NCBI GenBank assembly: GCA_035275405.1
Contig: DATEMU010000001.1
Span: 62,001 to 126,000, forward strand
Source of the DNA: Phycisphaerae bacterium
GTDB lineage: Bacteria > Planctomycetota > Phycisphaerae > UBA1845 > UTPLA1
Reading direction: 5' to 3'
Length of the DNA: 64,000 bases
Positions 29,198-39,659 of this stretch are shown here, in pieces. Position 1 is the stretch's first letter. Every line of letters starts with the position of its first letter. A program made the position numbers and the translations under genes. Below the pieces are notes generated by a model, which was given only the letters and a program-made list of their open reading frames with translations, had not been told where the DNA came from and made no database searches.

Positions 29198-31201
29198 CTA
29201 CGCCGAAAACTGGATGCCGATGTCGTGGATAGCCCCTTCGACGTGGCGGCAGAAGGCGACGACGCCCGCGAGAGCGCGCGGGGGTTTGCCGGGCGAGCAG
29301 ATCGTGACCTCGACGGCGTCACCGCGGGCCATCGATCGAGAGGCGAGCACGCCGACGCCGGTGGGGGAGAAGTTCCGCACGTAGGCCGGCTCCTCAATCG
29401 TGATCCCCGCAGCCGTGGCGGCATTCGATCCCGCGAGAAGTCGGATGAAACAGGGCGTGAGCATGACCGACCGCGATTGCTTGCGATGGTCTCCGTGGAT
29501 CGCGGGGGCGGCGCGATGGAGCTGCTCGGCGATGCGGCGATAGCTGTCGAGGTGGGGGGCGGCGGCGGAATTCACCACAGAGGACACAGTCGGCACGGTG
29601 GAATGAATAGCTTCTTTTTTCTTCGTGTTTTCCGTGGTGAAATTCTTGTACACCGCGCGGTCCTTGCCGCTTTTCTTGGCAATGTACATCTGTTCGTCCG
29701 CGGCGGCGAAGAGGGCGTCGGCGCTTTCGAACTGCAGGGAGTTTCCCCAGACGGCGCCGACGCTGCACGTGATTCGGGCCTTGAGTCCCAGCGGGACGTA
29801 ATCGATGCCCCGGACGATTTCCACCAGTTGGCGCGCCTTGGCCTCGGATTCGTCGGGCCTCAGGCCGGTGATGATCGCGACGAATTCCTCGCCGCCGTAG
29901 CGACCGATCGAACCGGTGTTGATGATCGCCGCGGGCAGCGCGGCGGCGACGGCCTGGAGAATATGATCGCCAGTCTGATGGTTATGCTCGTCGTTCACCC
30001 TCTTGAAGTCGTCGAGATCGAGGAAAAAGCAGGACACCGGCATACCGCGTCCGCGCGCGTCGGCCAGGTGTTGCGCGGCGACATCCGCGAGGGCCCCGCG
30101 GTTGAGCAGGCCGGTCAGAGGATCCCGGGCGGCGCGCTCGCGATACTCGCCGAGTGCCGACTTGATCTGATCGCGCTGGCTCTCAACATCGTGGACTCTC
30201 TCTTCGGCCTCGCCGGCGGCGGCCGTCAATTGCCGGTTGGCCTCGCCCAGTAGTTCGGTCACATCGAGGTCGTCGGGAAGGGCGTCGCCCAATAATTCGG
30301 AGGCCTGTTTGTAGCTCTCGCCAGCGGCCAGCAGACATTTCTGGAGATCGTCGGGGCTGAGACCGAACTGCTCCAGCGCGTAGGCGGCCAAGCGGTCGGC
30401 GGATGGATTGGGGCTGAGGTCTTCGGTGAAGCATAGGGAACCGACAAGATAGGCCAATGCGCAGAGACGATCGGCAGGGCCGGCGCCGGCACCGAGCCTC
30501 GTGGGAAAATGGTGCTGCGCGAGGGGTTTTTGGATCGCTTCGGGCAGGTTCCATTCCGCGGCCATTGCCGAAATCGCGTCGGCATGGTCATAAGGAAAGC
30601 GTCCCTTTTCGGCGGCGTAAAACGCGGCCGGGGAGAGACCGCCGGTTTCATAGAGGGCCGCGTATTCCGGACCGAGGAGTTGGACGAGCAGGAGGATGCC
30701 GCCGTCGCAGAGCAGTCCGATGAGAAACGCCTCCTCGGCCAGCCCCGGTGCGACCACGCGGGCGATCTCGCGACCGACGCAACCGCGAAGGACGGACTGT
30801 TTCCAGTAAGCCTTGATGTCAAATCTCTTGCCACCGAGCTTGTTCAGGTGGCCAACGAGTTGAAAGCCCAGCGCCGCCGTGCGGACGCGGCCCAGCCCCA
30901 GGACCATGACGGCCCGTTGGATCGTGGTCGCCGGCGTGACCAGCGCCATGCAGGCCGAGTTGGCCATTTTCAGCAGTCGCGCGGCGAGCGCGCCATCCAT
31001 CTGGATGACCTTGGCAAATTGATCGATCGTGGCGTCGGGGTCAGCCGCCAGACTCAGAATGCGGCTGGCCAATACGGGGCTGCTGGGCAGCTTGGCCTTG
31101 ACGAACAGTTTGCGCAACTGATCCAGGATGGCTTGTCGCCCCTTGTCTTGAGGCGCAGAGGACGATAACTCTCTTGCACCGGCTTGAGCGGCTGCGACCA
31201 T
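29198..31201 (-). CDS. HDOD-GGDEF-PilZ signalling protein
   Basis: Cytoplasmic protein of 667 residues joining three signalling domains. Residues about 35-230 form an HDOD domain (KLPSSPVLASRILSLAADPDA, IQRAVMVLGLGRVRTAALG). A short coiled coil (about 330-355) leads to a GGDEF diguanylate cyclase domain: DPLTGLLNRGAL, FFLDLDDFKRVND, and an intact active site GRYGGEEF. No RxxD inhibitory site is seen five residues before it. After a linker, a C-terminal PilZ-like domain has RNFSPTGVGVL, matching the D/NxSxxG motif for c-di-GMP binding. The protein may make and sense c-di-GMP. The linker at about 519-545 is encoded by a palindromic repeat element (29568-29645). It precedes the secretin gene divergently. 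Confidence 0.87.
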   Translation of the reverse strand: MVAAAQAGARELSSSAPQDKGRQAILDQLRKLFVKAKLPSSPVLASRILSLAADPDATIDQFAKVIQMDGALAARLLKMANSACMALVTPATTIQRAVMVLGLGRVRTAALGFQLVGHLNKLGGKRFDIKAYWKQSVLRGCVGREIARVVAPGLAEEAFLIGLLCDGGILLLVQLLGPEYAALYETGGLSPAAFYAAEKGRFPYDHADAISAMAAEWNLPEAIQKPLAQHHFPTRLGAGAGPADRLCALAYLVGSLCFTEDLSPNPSADRLAAYALEQFGLSPDDLQKCLLAAGESYKQASELLGDALPDDLDVTELLGEANRQLTAAAGEAEERVHDVESQRDQIKSALGEYRERAARDPLTGLLNRGALADVAAQHLADARGRGMPVSCFFLDLDDFKRVNDEHNHQTGDHILQAVAAALPAAIINTGSIGRYGGEEFVAIITGLRPDESEAKARQLVEIVRGIDYVPLGLKARITCSVGAVWGNSLQFESADALFAAADEQMYIAKKSGKDRAVYKNFTTENTKKKEAIHSTVPTVSSVVNSAAAPHLDSYRRIAEQLHRAAPAIHGDHRKQSRSVMLTPCFIRLLAGSNAATAAGITIEEPAYVRNFSPTGVGVLASRSMARGDAVEVTICSPGKPPRALAGVVAFCRHVEGAIHDIGIQFSA
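29568..29645. repeat. Inverted-repeat element inside the GGDEF-PilZ linker
   Basis: Left arm GAATTCACCACAGAGGACAC (29568-29587) and right arm ending GTGTTTTCCGTGGTGAAATTC (last 20 bases 29626-29645) are near reverse complements over about 20 bases, separated by about 35 bases. The word type TTCACCAC...GTGGTGAA is one I recall as an intergenic repeat in several phyla. Here it is read through in frame on the minus strand, giving FTTENTKKKEAIHSTV. Confidence 0.7.
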
Positions 31202-31584
31202 TGTTGATATTTCCCCAAAAAATGCCCACTGGGAGCATCTCCCCGGTCGGACCTGGGTTTTCCTCAGCAGCGAGGTTTTTTACCAGGTATCCGGACGCTG
31301 CTTCGCGCGGGGATTCTCGATCGCTCGCAACGAGGCGCTCCGGATGTCTTGAATCCGCAACACCTTATCGGCTTAGTCGGGGGCCAACTCTATTGGTACT
31401 TTCCCTTGCTGGAATTGCGGGCAGAACGATCACGGCGCTACCGGACAAGAAGTGAGATAACAGGACGAGTCCGGGAACCGCCAATAGGGCTCAATGAGAT
31501 GCGCCCGGCCGCCCAGAATCCAGGCGGCCATTCCCCGAAACTCGGACCAAGTGGGCGTTTAAGGCAAAGCCGCCGGGTTTCGGG

Positions 31585-31613
31585 CTTGCATTAGGGCGAT
31601 GATCGGCGTAAAT
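31585..31613 (+). promoter_or_regulatory. Possible promoter for secretin gene
   Basis: TTGCAT at 31585-31590, 17-base spacer, TAAATT at 31608-31613, implying a leader of about 175 bases. Confidence 0.4.
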
Positions 31614-31639
31614 TCTATTAGGATTACGGCGTAGGATAG

Positions 31640-31692
31640 CCCGGGTGAGCGCGCCAAGGCGCTCTCGCATGCCCCCCAAAAAGACCCCGGGC
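31640..31692 (+). promoter_or_regulatory. Structured leader upstream of secretin
   Basis: Outer stem GCCCGGG (31640-31646) with CCCGGGC (31686-31692) encloses an inner hairpin GAGCGC (31648-31653) with GCGCTC (31660-31665). It lies about 100 bases before the start codon. A regulatory role is inferred only from structure. Confidence 0.4.
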
Positions 31693-31793
31693 GAACGTAA
31701 TTGTGGCTGTGCCCGCCAGATTGTCCCACGGCTCGGCAAGCAACAAAGGTCCGGCACTCGGATCGTACACAGGCCATTCTCGGAGGGAGGAGA

Positions 31794-34796
<3,003 letters not shown>

Positions 34797-34822
34797 GTCC
34801 CGTCAATATTTTGACCGCTTAT

Positions 34823-34864
34823 GGGCCGATCGCCTGCTGAGTGCAGCCGATCGGTCCTTTTTTT
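34823..34864 (+). terminator. Rho-independent terminator after secretin
   Basis: GGGCCGATCG (34823-34832) pairs with CGATCGGTCC (34848-34857) with one G-T pair, 15-base loop, then seven T at 34858-34864. Confidence 0.85.
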
Positions 34865-34888
34865 CAACTGCCGATATAGAGGCAGATC

Positions 34889-36907
34889 ATGATTGCACGC
34901 CCCGGGTCTCCAGCCGTGTCCGCAAGGCCAACAGATGCAACGTTGCGCGACGGGATCGGTCTTATCGCGTGCGTCGCGGCGGGACTCGTCGTCCTTGCGC
35001 TCTCCTGGACGAAGCTGGGCAGTATCGATCTCGGCTATCACCTCGCCTACGGCCGCCACTTTCTGGCGACGGGCCAAATTGTCGAGGTCGATCCGTTTCT
35101 TTATCCCGAAAACGCCAAGCCCTTCGTCAACGCCAACTGGGGCAGCCAGGTCGTCATGGCCCTGGTCGAACGGGCGGCGGGGGCCGGGGGTCTGTTTGCA
35201 CTTTGCCTGGGCCTGATCGCTGTCATCTTTGGCGCGATGGCGTGGATCGTTCTTCGGGAAACGCGCAGCCCGCTCGCCTTGGCGTTCGCCTGGTTGCTGG
35301 CAGCCATCGCCGGCTATGAACGATTCAGCCTCCGACCCGAGCTGTTCAGCTATGCCTGCATGATGCTGATTCTGCTGGTGCTCCTCCGGGGCCTTCGCTC
35401 CTGGACGGGCGTCGCCGTCCTGGGTGTCATTCAACTCTCATGGGTCAACCTGCACAGTTATTTTCTGGTGGGGGTCTTCATTACTTGCTGTTGGTTGGTG
35501 GGAGAGACAATTCGATGGCTGTGGACCAGGAATCGCCGCGCGGACGAGGCGGATCGCGGCCGCAGGAAACTGCGATGGCTTCTCCTTGGGCTGGGCGTGC
35601 AAGTCGGCGTGTGTTTCGTCAACCCCTGGCTGCACCAAGGAGCGTTTTTTCCGATCGCCACGCTGGAGTACCTTCGGCGCGGGCAGGTGATGGCCGGCGG
35701 CGAGGGATGGTCCGGCGAGAGCGCCTGGTCGATCATTTCGGAATTCAAGTCGCCGTTTTCGTTTTTGAGCGAGCCGATCAATGCGCGGACCATCCACGCC
35801 TACCTCCTGCTCCTGCCGGTCGCCATCGCCGGCGCCGTGGCGCTGGCGGCCCAGGGCCGGCTCGGTGCGGCCCTCTCCGTGCTTCTATTGGTGGCGATGT
35901 CGACGCAGATGCGCCGAAACATTGCGCAGCTTGCACTTGCGGCGTCACCGCTCGCGGCGGTAGCCATGAGCAGCGCCCTGGCCCGCCTCGGTCCCTGGCC
36001 CACCGGCCGGCGCCTCCGCGGTGTTCTCTCGTGGGTCATGATCGGTCTGTCCATCTGGTGGACCTACGGGATCGTCGAAGGGCGGTTCTACTTCAGCGAA
36101 CGGCGCGTGACGCGCCAATTCGGAACCGGCTACAGCGCCCGAGTTTTTCCGATCGACGCGGTGCAATGGCTGGCCGCGCAGCCTTCGCTGCAGCCTAATC
36201 TTTACGTGAACTACTTCGCGTCGAGCAGCATCCTGCCCTGGCTACCGGAGCGGTTCAAGCTGTTTGTCGATACCAACACGTTCGCGTACGACGAGCGCGT
36301 TTTGGCGACGGCCCATCAACTCGGCATGGGGGAGATCGACCATGGCCCCGTCTTTCAGGAACATGGCGTCAACGTTGCGCTCCTGCACTGCGGGTCGGAC
36401 ACCCAAATGCTGATTCGCAAACTCGCGGCGGACGCACATTGGGCGTTGGTGTATTTTGACCGTCACACCGTGATCTTCGCGCGGCGAATGCCGGAACACG
36501 CCGCCCTCGTCGCGTCGTCGCAACGCACGGAGCGCGATTTGGACGCCCCGGCCTGGATCGCCTCGATCAAAGAATCCGGCCGCCAGCGGGCCCTGGAACT
36601 GGGACTGGCCGCCGGCGTGCCGCTCTCGCTCGGCTGGCACGACGCCGCCATCAAGATGTCGAACGAGGCCGTCCGGGTGGCGCCCGATTATGATGAGGGC
36701 TGGCAGTACCTCGGCGTCAGTCACGGCAATCGAGGGAATATTGCCGGCCGCGAGGGGCGATATGGTGATTCACATCGGGAATACACCGAGGCGCTGACGT
36801 GTTTCAATCGTGTGCTGGCGTTGAAGCCGAATCATCCCGAGGCGCGAACGTATCGGGCGCGGACGCTCCAGGCGCTGGAGTTCCTAAAGGGCAAGGGGCA
36901 GCCGTAA
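34889..36907 (+). CDS. GT-C-like membrane protein with C-terminal TPR, paralog 1
   Basis: Multi-spanning protein of 672 residues, about ten to twelve hydrophobic helices. After the first helix comes IDLGYHLAYGRHFLATGQIV (Asp47, His51), then VDPFLYPENAKPFVNANWGSQ. This pattern matches a widespread uncharacterised family resembling GT-C glycosyltransferases, where the first outer loop carries a catalytic acid. Later strings YERFSLRPELFSYA, WVNLHSYFLVG, GRFYFSERR, GYSARVFPIDAVQWL and DTNTFAYD are repeated in the two paralogs downstream. The C-terminus (about 570-665) is TPR-like (AVRVAPDYDEGWQYLGVSHG, RVLALKPNHPEA). It may transfer sugar from a lipid carrier to an exported polymer or protein; that is inference from fold. 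AGAGG precedes the ATG. Confidence 0.75.
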   Translation: MIARPGSPAVSARPTDATLRDGIGLIACVAAGLVVLALSWTKLGSIDLGYHLAYGRHFLATGQIVEVDPFLYPENAKPFVNANWGSQVVMALVERAAGAGGLFALCLGLIAVIFGAMAWIVLRETRSPLALAFAWLLAAIAGYERFSLRPELFSYACMMLILLVLLRGLRSWTGVAVLGVIQLSWVNLHSYFLVGVFITCCWLVGETIRWLWTRNRRADEADRGRRKLRWLLLGLGVQVGVCFVNPWLHQGAFFPIATLEYLRRGQVMAGGEGWSGESAWSIISEFKSPFSFLSEPINARTIHAYLLLLPVAIAGAVALAAQGRLGAALSVLLLVAMSTQMRRNIAQLALAASPLAAVAMSSALARLGPWPTGRRLRGVLSWVMIGLSIWWTYGIVEGRFYFSERRVTRQFGTGYSARVFPIDAVQWLAAQPSLQPNLYVNYFASSSILPWLPERFKLFVDTNTFAYDERVLATAHQLGMGEIDHGPVFQEHGVNVALLHCGSDTQMLIRKLAADAHWALVYFDRHTVIFARRMPEHAALVASSQRTERDLDAPAWIASIKESGRQRALELGLAAGVPLSLGWHDAAIKMSNEAVRVAPDYDEGWQYLGVSHGNRGNIAGREGRYGDSHREYTEALTCFNRVLALKPNHPEARTYRARTLQALEFLKGKGQP

Positions 36908-38871
36908 CGAAGACCGCTACCTTCGACGACCGCCTGGGACTTCTGGCCGTTCTCGCCGTCGGCGCGATGGTCTTGAGCCTGTGGTGGTTCAAGGAATCCG
37001 CCCTCGATACCGGCTTTCACCTCGCCTACGGTCGTCATTTCCTGGACACGGGCGAAATCGTCACGTTCGATCCGTTCCTCGATCCTGCCATCGTCCGGCC
37101 CTTCATCAACGGGAATTGGGGCACCCAGGTCATCATGGCGGCCGTCGAGCGGTCGTGGGGAGTGACCGGCCTCATTGTGATGCGATGGGTTCTGCTCTCC
37201 ATCGTTTTTGGCGTGATGGCCGTGATCGTCCGGCGAGTAGCTCGGGAATGGCATTGGCTGGCGTGGGCCTGGATGCTCGCGGCGGTGACGGCCTACGAGC
37301 GTTTTTCGCTTCGGCCGGAACTCTTTGGCTATGTCATCCTGACGCTGATGCTTGCAATCCTCTTGCGCGGCACGGTCGGTTGGCGGGGCATCGTCGCATT
37401 GGGCGTGCTCCAGGTCGCATGGACGAACATCAGCTTCTATTACCTTGTCGGGTTGCTACTTACCGCGTGCTTCCTGGCCGGCGAATGGATAATGCGACTG
37501 GCGCCCCGGCCCGGCTGCGAACCCGCTGTGCAGCCGACGTCTGCCCGGCGACTCGGCCTGGCACTTGCCGTGCAGTCGGCGGCCTGCCTCGTCAATCCCT
37601 GGCACATTCGCGGCGTACTGTTTCCTTTTCAGACACTGCGCTTTCTTCAGGATCAAAAAGTCGTGGGTTTGAATGCCGATCAAGGCGACGGCGGCTCCTG
37701 GTCGCACATCAGCGAGTTTCGCCATAGCTTTGGGTTCATGGGCGAGTTGGCCAATCGCCGTACCATTGACGCTTATTACGTCCTCCTTGCCGTTGCCATC
37801 GTCGCCCTGATCGCCTTGTTTGCCCGTCGTCGCTGGGGCGAAGCGATCGCCGTTACCCTTTTCATGGTCATGTCCGTCCAAATGCGCAGAAACATCGCGC
37901 AATTTGCGTTGGTCACCGCACCCCTGGCGGCCTGCGCCTTCGCCACGGCCGTCCCTACAGCCTGGATTCGCGTCGCCTCGGTGATTTGGCTGCGCCGCGC
38001 ACTCGTGCTGGCGACGATGGTCGCCGCCGTCGCGTGGACGTGGTCCATCGTGGACGGTCGGTTCTATTTCGTCGAACGGCGAATCAACCGCGAGCCGGGA
38101 ATGGGCTACAGCACGCGCGTCTTTCCGATCGACGCGGTCCGGTGGCTATCGTCCCAGCCCGCCATTGGGCCTCGACTGTATGTCGATATGTTCACGTCAA
38201 GCAACGCACTTCCCTGGCTGGATCGCCGTTTTCGGCCCATGGTCAACACCAATACGTTTGTCTATGACGACCAATGGCTACGAAAGATCATGGACGTCGC
38301 GGCCGGCCGGATGGACCATCGGCCCTTTTTTCGGCAACAGGATGTGGACGCCGTGCTTCTGCATATCGCACCGGATACCGAACCGCTGGTCCGGGCGCTG
38401 CGTGCCGACGAGGCCGATTGGGCGCTGGTGTATGCCGATCCGCATATGGTCATATTTCTGCGGCGTAAGCCTGAGCACGAAGCCCTCATCAAGGCGAACC
38501 AGCCCCGGGCGGAGGACGTCGATGTCGATGATTGGGTCAACACGACCGGCGGATTGCGTTACCATCGGGCCCTCAGTCTGGCGACAAAGGCCGCCGCGCC
38601 ATGGGCGTTAGGTTGGTACGGGCCTGCCGCGCGGCTTTTTGAGGAAGCCCTGCGGTTGGCGCCCGACTCGCCGCCCACGTGGAATTACCTGGGACTCTGT
38701 TATGGAAAGCTGGCAGAAGCGGCCGTCCGCGAGGGTCGGACTGAAACTGCGCAAGGCCAACTTCGCCGGGCGATAAGCTGTTTCGAACAGGTAGTGTCGA
38801 TGCAACCGGACAATGAAGTTCTCAAGAGCAATCTCGCCCGGGCCAGGGACATGTTGCAATCGCTCAACTGA
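36799..38871 (+). CDS. GT-C-like membrane protein with C-terminal TPR, paralog 2
   Basis: Second paralog, up to 690 residues. By alignment with its sisters translation should begin near 36890-36910 (VTKTATFDDRLG), but no ATG, GTG or TTG occurs in frame there. The only usual start upstream is GTG 36799, giving a 109-base overlap with paralog 1; the next ATG (about 36967) would cut into the first helix. The core is conserved: LDTGFHLAYGRHFLDTGEIV, FDPFLDPAIVRPFINGNWGTQ, YERFSLRPELFGYV, GRFYFVERR, GYSTRVFPIDAVRWL and NTNTFVYDDQ. The C-terminal TPR-like region reads LRLAPDSPPTWNYLGLCYGK. It is followed by a lipoprotein gene. Function as for paralog 1, untested. Confidence 0.75.
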   Translation: MFQSCAGVEAESSRGANVSGADAPGAGVPKGQGAAVTKTATFDDRLGLLAVLAVGAMVLSLWWFKESALDTGFHLAYGRHFLDTGEIVTFDPFLDPAIVRPFINGNWGTQVIMAAVERSWGVTGLIVMRWVLLSIVFGVMAVIVRRVAREWHWLAWAWMLAAVTAYERFSLRPELFGYVILTLMLAILLRGTVGWRGIVALGVLQVAWTNISFYYLVGLLLTACFLAGEWIMRLAPRPGCEPAVQPTSARRLGLALAVQSAACLVNPWHIRGVLFPFQTLRFLQDQKVVGLNADQGDGGSWSHISEFRHSFGFMGELANRRTIDAYYVLLAVAIVALIALFARRRWGEAIAVTLFMVMSVQMRRNIAQFALVTAPLAACAFATAVPTAWIRVASVIWLRRALVLATMVAAVAWTWSIVDGRFYFVERRINREPGMGYSTRVFPIDAVRWLSSQPAIGPRLYVDMFTSSNALPWLDRRFRPMVNTNTFVYDDQWLRKIMDVAAGRMDHRPFFRQQDVDAVLLHIAPDTEPLVRALRADEADWALVYADPHMVIFLRRKPEHEALIKANQPRAEDVDVDDWVNTTGGLRYHRALSLATKAAAPWALGWYGPAARLFEEALRLAPDSPPTWNYLGLCYGKLAEAAVREGRTETAQGQLRRAISCFEQVVSMQPDNEVLKSNLARARDMLQSLN

Positions 38872-38907
38872 ATGACGGATGGATCCGGACAAGGCGCGAC
38901 CCAGAAT

Positions 38908-39654
38908 ATGCCCTTTTCAAAACTGCTGACGACGATCGCGACGGTGTGGATGGTCTCGGCGTTCGGTTGCACATCGCGCCCCGGCCGGTCCGTGGTGGAC
39001 GTCCCGGGCGATCGGACGGCGCCGGCCACCCAGCCGGCAGGACGGGTGGTGGACTTCGGGCCGGGCCTCCGCATCGATTATCGCGTCCCCCAGGTCGAGG
39101 TGGATTCCGAAGTCGTCCTCCGGCAAGGGGCCTTGGAACTTTTCGCCTACAGCCGCGCCCAGGTTCCAAAGGAACATGAAACGATCCTGCGAACGGAAGT
39201 TCCATGCGAGCGCATCTACCAGGCGCTCCACTTGATCGGCCTCGTGGCGGGTCGCCCTATGCGTTACGACATGGAGACGAAGACCGTCGAATTGCCGACC
39301 GGCGACCCCGTGGAGGTTCTTGTGCGTTATGACCAGGAAGGCCGGACCCGCGAGCATTCCGCGTGTGACTGGATGATGAATGCCTCGACAAAAAAGCCGA
39401 TGGCGCGGACGCACTGGCTCTTTACTGGGTCGCGCCGGGAAGAAGATGGCCAATTCGCGGCCAACATCGAGGGGACGCTCGTGACCGTTGTTGACTTTCC
39501 CAGCTCCCTCCTGAGTCTGCCGGCCAGCCACAGCGAATCGGATTCGCAACTATGGCTCCTGGCCCATACCGATTCGATCCCCCCGCAGGGGACGCGCGTC
39601 ATCCTCGTTCTTCGACCGGCCGCCCAATCATCTCGCGGCGCTCACAACCCCTGA
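38908..39654 (+). CDS. YdjY-like lipoprotein
   Basis: Probable lipoprotein of 248 residues. The ATG at 38908 gives a signal peptide MPFSKLLTTIATVWMVSAFG followed by Cys; an ATG at 38872, abutting the previous stop, is also in frame. The mature part contains QGALELFAYSRAQVPKEHET, ALHLIGLVAGRPMRYD, VEVLVRYDQEGRTREHSACD, ARTHWLFTGSR and VVDFPSSLLSLPASHSESD. I associate this pattern with a YdjY-type domain found in planctomycete lipoproteins, with moderate certainty. Function is unknown. It sits between paralogs 2 and 3 of the GT-C-like array, 5 bases before paralog 3, so it may act with them at the envelope. Confidence 0.7.
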   Translation: MPFSKLLTTIATVWMVSAFGCTSRPGRSVVDVPGDRTAPATQPAGRVVDFGPGLRIDYRVPQVEVDSEVVLRQGALELFAYSRAQVPKEHETILRTEVPCERIYQALHLIGLVAGRPMRYDMETKTVELPTGDPVEVLVRYDQEGRTREHSACDWMMNASTKKPMARTHWLFTGSRREEDGQFAANIEGTLVTVVDFPSSLLSLPASHSESDSQLWLLAHTDSIPPQGTRVILVLRPAAQSSRGAHNP

Positions 39655-39659
39655 TCGAA

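Larger units (their letters stand above)
31202..31793. other. Intergenic region with secretin promoter and structured leader
   Basis: About 590 bases between divergent genes. I see no gene. It contains a candidate promoter at 31585-31613 and a nested hairpin at 31640-31692. The left part (31202-31560) has no structure I can support. Confidence 0.55.

Noticed and set aside
28580-29384. Overlapping frames in three phases in the repeat-rich intergenic region
   Set aside because: All encode Pro/Ser/Leu/Arg low-complexity residues produced by short repeats, and none has a ribosome-binding site with a sensible N-terminus.
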